From positions 1-18,378 of the forward strand of contig JBBSHS010000053.1 of assembly GCA_038232515.1 (NCBI GenBank): a stretch of 18,378 nt of DNA, read 5' to 3'. Below, in pieces: positions 13,057 to 18,378 of this stretch. Origin of the DNA: JBBSHS01 sp038232515. Its GTDB lineage: Bacteria; Actinomycetota; Acidimicrobiia; Acidimicrobiales; JAUJNH01. The notes below the pieces were generated by a model that saw only the letters and a program-made list of their open reading frames with translations, ran no database searches and was not told where the DNA came from. Every line of letters starts with the position of its first letter. The first letter of the stretch is position 1. A program made the position numbers and the translations under genes.

Positions 13057-14697
13057 ATGACCACCTTTGAACTGAACGCCGACGACATCACCGCCGCGCT
13101 GCACAAGCGGCTCGAGGGATTCGCGCCCGCGACCCTGGCCGCCAACGAGATCGGCCGCGTCATCGAGGTCGGCGACGGCATCGCCCGCGTCGGCGGCCTG
13201 GCGGACGCCTCGGTGAACGAACTGCTGGAGTTCGAGGGGGGCGTGCTCGGCATCGCCCTCAACCTCGACGAGGAGTCGATCGGCGCCGTCATCCTGGGCG
13301 ACACCCAGCACATCGAGGAGGGCCAGCCGGTCAAGGCCACGGGCCGGATCATCTCGATCCCGGTCGGCGACGGCCTGCTGGGCCGGGTGGTGAACCCGCT
13401 GGGTGACCCCATCGACGGCAAGGGCCCCATCCCCCAGGACACCATCCGGCGGGTGGAGATCCAGGCCCCGGGCATCGTCGACCGCCAGCCGGTGACGGAG
13501 CCGCTGCAGACCGGCATCAAGGTGATCGACGCCATGACCCCCATCGGGCGTGGCCAGCGCGAGCTCATCATCGGTGACCGCAAGACGGGCAAGACCTCGG
13601 TGGCCATCGACACCGTCATCAACCAGAAGGGCCTCGGCGTCAAATGCATCTACGTCGCCATCGGCCAGAAGTCCTCGACGGTGGCGGAGATCGTCACCAG
13701 CCTGGAAGCGGCCGGCGCCCTGGAGTACACGGTGGTCGTGAACGCCCCCGCCTCGGACCCGAGCCCCTTCAAGTGGCTGGCGCCGTACGCCGGGTGCGCC
13801 ATGGGCCAGCAGTGGATGGAGGCCGGCGAGTCCGCCCTCGTCATCTACGACGACCTGTCCAAGCAGGCCGAGGCCTACCGGCAGATGTCGTTGCTGCTGC
13901 GCCGGCCACCGGGCCGTGAGGCCTATCCGGGCGACGTCTTCTACCTGCACAGCCGGCTGCTGGAGCGGTCGGCCAGGTTGTCCAAGGACCTGGGTGGCGG
14001 GTCGCTCACCGCGCTGCCCATCATCGAGACCAAGGCCGGCGACATCTCCGCGTACATCCCGACCAACGTCATCTCGATCACCGACGGCCAGATCTTCCTG
14101 GACCAGGACCTGTTCAACTCCGGCGTGCGCCCGGCCATGAACGTGGGCACCTCGGTTTCCCGTGTAGGCGGCGCGGCCCAGGTCAAGAGCATGAAGTCGG
14201 TGTCCAGCGGGCTGAAGCTCGACCTCGCCAACTACCGCGAGCTCGAGTCCTTTGCCTCGTTCGGGGCGGACTCGCTGGACAAGGCCAGCCAGAGAGTCAT
14301 CGCCCGGGGTGAGCGCCTGGTCGAGCTGCTCAAGCAGTCGAACGGCAAGCCGCTGCGCATCGAGGAGCAGGTCGTCAGCCTGTTCGCCGCCACCCGTGGG
14401 TTCATCGACGACCTCGAGATCGAGGACATCCGGCGGTTCGAGCGTGAGCTGCTCGACGACGTGAAGTCCCGGAGCTCGGGGACCATGGACAAGATCGCGT
14501 CGGGCGGCGCCCTGCCCGAGGACGAGCTGTCCAGCTCCGTCAAGGAGTTCACGGAACGCTTCACTACCTCCGCCGACAAGCACAAGGACGAGGCCGACGC
14601 CGGCAAGGGGGACGATGCCTCCTCCTCCGAGGCCGACAACGGCGGCGCCAATGACAAGGGCGCCAAGGACAAGGGCGCCAAGGAGAAGGGCAGCTAA
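13057..14697 (+). CDS. atpA: ATP synthase F1 subunit alpha
   Basis: The non-catalytic nucleotide-binding subunit of F1 is 546 residues. The order is beta-barrel, nucleotide domain with P-loop GDRKTGKT (173-180), VIYDDLSKQAEAYRQMSLLLRRPPGREAYPGDVFYLHSR-like core (quoted here by its parts DDLSKQA and RRPPGREAYPGD), and the arginine finger Arg369 in SVSRVGGAAQ. The helical C-terminal domain ends near VKEFTERF. It then carries an extra charged tail from about 505 on, ending with GAKDKGAKEKGS, which makes it about 30 residues longer than E. coli AtpA and similar to the extended mycobacterial alpha. ATG 13057 gives the normal N-terminus. It is followed after three bases by atpG. Confidence 0.97.
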   Translation: MTTFELNADDITAALHKRLEGFAPATLAANEIGRVIEVGDGIARVGGLADASVNELLEFEGGVLGIALNLDEESIGAVILGDTQHIEEGQPVKATGRIISIPVGDGLLGRVVNPLGDPIDGKGPIPQDTIRRVEIQAPGIVDRQPVTEPLQTGIKVIDAMTPIGRGQRELIIGDRKTGKTSVAIDTVINQKGLGVKCIYVAIGQKSSTVAEIVTSLEAAGALEYTVVVNAPASDPSPFKWLAPYAGCAMGQQWMEAGESALVIYDDLSKQAEAYRQMSLLLRRPPGREAYPGDVFYLHSRLLERSARLSKDLGGGSLTALPIIETKAGDISAYIPTNVISITDGQIFLDQDLFNSGVRPAMNVGTSVSRVGGAAQVKSMKSVSSGLKLDLANYRELESFASFGADSLDKASQRVIARGERLVELLKQSNGKPLRIEEQVVSLFAATRGFIDDLEIEDIRRFERELLDDVKSRSSGTMDKIASGGALPEDELSSSVKEFTERFTTSADKHKDEADAGKGDDASSSEADNGGANDKGAKDKGAKEKGS

Positions 14698-14700
14698 GGC

Positions 14701-15651
14701 ATGGCCGGTGGCCAGGAGCGAGGCCTGAAGCGCCGCATCAAGTCGGTGCAGAGCACCAAGAAGATCACCCGGGCGATGGAGCTCATCGCCGCCAGCCGCG
14801 TGACCAAGGCCCAGCAACGGGTAGCCGCGGCCCGACCGTACGCCGAGGGGATCACCGAGGTTGTCCGCAACCTGTCAGCCGCCGGTGCCGGCCGTGACCA
14901 GCCCCTGCTCACGCCCCGCGAGACGGTGTCGACGGTGGGCGTGGTCGTCATCACCGCCGACCGGGGCCTGGCCGGGGGCTACAACGCGGCGGTCATCCGT
15001 TTGGCCGAGAGCGTCATCACCAAGGCCCAAGCCGAGGGGCTCGGCTACCAGCTGTTCGTCTGCGGCAAGAAAGGGGTGTCCTACTTCCGCTACCGCGACC
15101 ACGACATCACCGAGTCCTTCACCGGGTTCTCGGAGCAGCCGGGCTACGAGGACGCCCGTCGGGTCGCCACCGCGGTCGTGGAGCGCTTCGAAGCCGGTGA
15201 CGTCGACCGCGTTGAGCTGGCCTACACCCAGTTCTTTTCGATGGGCTCCCAGAAGCCACAGGTACACCGCTTCATCCCCCTCGAGGCTGACGCGGCCAAG
15301 GAGGAGGCGGCCAAGGCCGAGGGCCACTCGGCCGAATACGAGTACGAGCCCGGCCCCAACGAGATCCTGGAGCGGCTGCTTCCCCGGTACGTCGAGGCCC
15401 GGCTGTTTGCCGCAATGCTGGACGCGGCCGCCTCGGAGCTGGCCTCCCGCCAGCGGGCCATGAAGGCGGCCACCGACAACGCCACCGATCTCATCACGAC
15501 CCTTGAGCGGCAGATGAACCGTGCCCGCCAGGACTCCATCACCACCGAGATCATCGAGATCGCCAGCGGCGCAGAGGCCCTGGCCGAAGGGTCCGACGGC
15601 GCCGACAAGGGCCAGGACGCCTTCATGCGCCAGTCCGCCGACTACTTCTAG
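14701..15651 (+). CDS. atpG: ATP synthase F1 subunit gamma
   Basis: The central rotor shaft is 316 residues. The N-terminal helix LKRRIKSVQSTKKITRAMEL and the C-terminal helix SRQRAMKAATDNATDLI with LNRARQ-like MNRARQDSITTEI are both present and form the coiled shaft. The middle Rossmann-like domain has ITADRGLAGGYN. Compared with the 287-residue E. coli protein it is longer, mainly through a charged Ala/Glu/Lys-rich loop at about 194-218 (LEADAAKEEAAKAEG and following), a feature also found in actinobacterial gamma. ATG 14701 is three bases after the atpA stop, so coupling is expected. Confidence 0.96.
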   Translation: MAGGQERGLKRRIKSVQSTKKITRAMELIAASRVTKAQQRVAAARPYAEGITEVVRNLSAAGAGRDQPLLTPRETVSTVGVVVITADRGLAGGYNAAVIRLAESVITKAQAEGLGYQLFVCGKKGVSYFRYRDHDITESFTGFSEQPGYEDARRVATAVVERFEAGDVDRVELAYTQFFSMGSQKPQVHRFIPLEADAAKEEAAKAEGHSAEYEYEPGPNEILERLLPRYVEARLFAAMLDAAASELASRQRAMKAATDNATDLITTLERQMNRARQDSITTEIIEIASGAEALAEGSDGADKGQDAFMRQSADYF

Positions 15652-15740
15652 AAAGGGCCGTCCGTGAAGCCTCCGATTTCCCGACTGCTGCACTCGATCC
15701 TTCCGGACGGGTCTCCAGACGACCCCTCTTCCACCCCGCC

Positions 15741-15745
15741 AGGAG
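15741..15745 (+). promoter_or_regulatory. Ribosome binding site that decides the atpD start
   Basis: AGGAG lies five bases before GTG 15751. The same frame could start at GTG 15664, which has its own AAAGGG (about 15653-15658), adding 29 residues unlike the beta family. The downstream start is preferred. Confidence 0.65.
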
Positions 15746-15750
15746 ATGAC

Positions 15751-17200
<1,450 letters not shown>

Positions 17201-17202
<2 letters not shown>

Positions 17203-17221
17203 CCGGTCCGGGAGGACGGTC
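17201..17221 (+). promoter_or_regulatory. Hairpin at the atpD stop codon
   Basis: GACCGGTCC (17201-17209) pairs with GGACGGTC (17214-17221) with one bulged base, starting inside the TGA of atpD. It could tune the read-through or stability of the atpC part of the transcript. It is not a convincing terminator because atpC follows closely. Confidence 0.35.
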
Positions 17222-17263
17222 CCTCAGCACTCACTGGGCTGCCCGAGGACCGAGGGTAGGCCG

Positions 17264-17659
17264 GTGACCCTGCACGTCGAGGTCGTCTCGCCGGAGCGCA
17301 TCCTGTTCTCGGGCGACGCCAAGTTCGTCAAGGCCCGTACCACCGACGGCGAGATCGCCTTCCTCAGCGACCATGCCCCGTTCATCGGGGCGCTGGGTAT
17401 CGGCGAGGTGATCGTCGCCCTGGACGACAGCGACGAGCGGGTGCACGTGGCCGTCCACGGCGGCTTCGTCGAGGTCCGCGAGAACAACGTGAGCCTGTTG
17501 TCGGACGTGGCCGAGCTGGCCGACCAGATCGACGAGGGACGGGCCCAGGAGGCAAAGTCCCGAGCCGAGCAGGCTGTGAGCTCCGACAAGGACGACGAGG
17601 ACGCCGCCGCCGCCCTCCGCCGAGCGCAGGTCCGGTTGTCAGTCGGCGAAGCGACCTGA
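17264..17659 (+). CDS. atpC: ATP synthase F1 subunit epsilon
   Basis: The 131-residue subunit binds gamma and the c-ring and can inhibit ATP hydrolysis. The N-terminal beta-sandwich shows VVSPERILFSGDAKFVKARTTDGEIAFLSDHAPFIGAL-type family order (key parts SPERILFSG, TDGEIAFLSDHAP) and HGGFVEVRENNVSLLSD. The C-terminal helical part runs from about 85 to the end, Ala/Glu-rich with DKDDEDAAAALRRAQVRLSV. GTG 17264 follows GAGGG by seven bases. It is the last atp gene. Only 15 bases separate its stop from an insertion sequence. Confidence 0.95.
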   Translation: MTLHVEVVSPERILFSGDAKFVKARTTDGEIAFLSDHAPFIGALGIGEVIVALDDSDERVHVAVHGGFVEVRENNVSLLSDVAELADQIDEGRAQEAKSRAEQAVSSDKDDEDAAAALRRAQVRLSVGEAT

Positions 17660-17704
17660 GAGTCGTCACCGGCCTAGTGCTGCGTCTTTGATATGACTTG
17701 TGGC

Positions 17705-17710
17705 TAGAAT
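17705..17710 (+). promoter_or_regulatory. Candidate -10 box for leaderless transposase mRNA
   Basis: TAGAAT ends seven bases before ATG 17718, so transcription would begin at or next to the start codon. There is no Shine-Dalgarno, which agrees with a leaderless message. An in-frame ATG at 17709 overlaps the box. Confidence 0.4.
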
Positions 17711-17717
17711 GGTCATC

Positions 17718-18378
17718 ATGTTGACGATGCGTTGTGCGCCGCAGTTGTTTATGACCGACGAGCAGCGTGACCAGCTGGAGATGATTGCGGAGTCTCCGTC
17801 GTTGCCTCACCGGGCCGTCCGCCAGGCCACCGGCCTACTGGCCGCGGCCAACGGCCTGCCCAACGAGGAGATCGGCCGCCGGGTGGGGGTGAGCGCCAAC
17901 ACCGTGCGGGCTTGGCGGTCCAGCTTCGCCCGTCGTGGGGTGGACGGTGTGGGCGTGGTGGCCAAGGGCCGGGGCCGCAAGTCGTGGCTGCCACCGGGCA
18001 TGGTGGCCGAGGTGGTGCGGGTCACGCTGTACGAGCAACCCCCGGACACCTCGACCCACTGGACGACCCGGACCCTGGCCAAGCACCTGGGGATCGGCAA
18101 GGATTCGGTGGCCAAGATCTGGCGGGACCACGAGCTCAAGCCCTGGAAGGTCGACACCTTCAAGATCTCCAACGACCCCCGCTTCGAGGAGAAGCTGGTC
18201 GACGTGGTCGGGCTGTACCTCGACCCGCCGGCCAAGGCCGTGGTCTTCAGCTTCGACGAGAAGACCCAGTGCCAGGCGCTGGACCGGACCCAGCCGAGCC
18301 TGCCCATGCGTCGGGGCCGGGCCGGAACCATGACGCACGACTACAAGCGCAACGGCACCACCGACCTGTTCGCGGCGC
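17718..18378 (+). CDS. IS630-family transposase, cut by the window end
   Basis: The first 220 residues are visible and open to the last base. A helix-turn-helix lies at about 46-70 (LPNEEIGRRVGVSANTVRAW). A second DNA-binding region has HWTTRTLAKHLGIGKDSVAKIWRDHELKPWKVDTFK-type content near 114-149 (key parts WTTRTLAKHLGI, KIWRDHELKPW), typical of IS630 transposases. The DDE-domain start FSFDEKTQ carries the first catalytic Asp180. The following QALDRTQPSLPMRRGR and THDYKRNGTTDLFAA also match the family. The remaining acidic residues lie outside. ATG 17718 is chosen because of the -10-like box seven bases upstream; ATG 17709 is possible. Confidence 0.93.
   Translation, partial: MLTMRCAPQLFMTDEQRDQLEMIAESPSLPHRAVRQATGLLAAANGLPNEEIGRRVGVSANTVRAWRSSFARRGVDGVGVVAKGRGRKSWLPPGMVAEVVRVTLYEQPPDTSTHWTTRTLAKHLGIGKDSVAKIWRDHELKPWKVDTFKISNDPRFEEKLVDVVGLYLDPPAKAVVFSFDEKTQCQALDRTQPSLPMRRGRAGTMTHDYKRNGTTDLFAA

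Larger units (their letters stand above)
17675..18378 (+). mobile_element. IS630-family insertion sequence, left part
   Basis: The boundary is inferred from a CTAG at 17674-17677, the typical IS630/Tc1 target whose central TA is duplicated. Downstream the sequence (TGCTGCGTCTTTGATATGAC) becomes locally richer in A and T, as expected for an element end. The right end and the second terminal repeat lie beyond the window, so the left boundary is provisional. Confidence 0.65.

Overview
The DNA is very GC-rich (around 70% by eye), uses GTG starts often and packs genes closely. The gene order prmC ... wecA-atpI-atpBEFHAGDC is the order familiar from Actinomycetota, for example the prfA-hemK-rfe-atp neighbourhood of mycobacteria. 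The b and delta subunits are separate genes rather than the mycobacterial b-delta fusion, and glyA sits directly before wecA. My inference is a high-GC actinobacterium, possibly of the class Acidimicrobiia. That placement rests on gene order and protein style, not on a search.

Layout. Positions 1-134 hold a C-run and an array of short GC palindromes, followed by prmC (135-974). Next, where a compact prmC-to-glyA run might be expected, comes an accessory block of about 6 kb. It contains a membrane-attached GT2-like glycosyltransferase overlapping a haem-oxygenase-like diiron protein gene (1120-3209), a decayed catalase on the minus strand (3258-3887), a proline-rich four-helix membrane protein (4017-4646), and on the minus strand a three-repeat DUF1206 membrane protein (4690-5550), an MBL-fold protein with an N-terminal zinc knuckle (5791-6609) and a doubtful small ORF (6774-6980). 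A mostly non-coding stretch leads to glyA (7213-8469), then wecA (8488-9780).

After a 281-base leader rich in overlapping inverted repeats comes a complete F1Fo ATP synthase operon (10062-17659): atpZ-like, atpI, atpB, atpE, atpF, atpH, atpA, atpG, atpD and atpC. All catalytic and proton-path residues I looked for are present. AtpA has a mycobacterium-like charged C-terminal extension. Fifteen bases after atpC an IS630-family element begins at a CTAG site, and its transposase runs off the window end.

Functionally, the core genes cover release-factor methylation (prmC), one-carbon supply (glyA), the first lipid-linked step of envelope polysaccharide synthesis (wecA) and oxidative phosphorylation (atp). 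The accessory block looks like a patchwork of redox and membrane functions. I found no CRISPR array, rRNA, tRNA or recognisable riboswitch, and nothing that is clearly a new multi-gene system. The best candidates for novelty are the translationally coupled glycosyltransferase/diiron-protein pair, the AtpA tail, the atp leader structure and the palindrome array.
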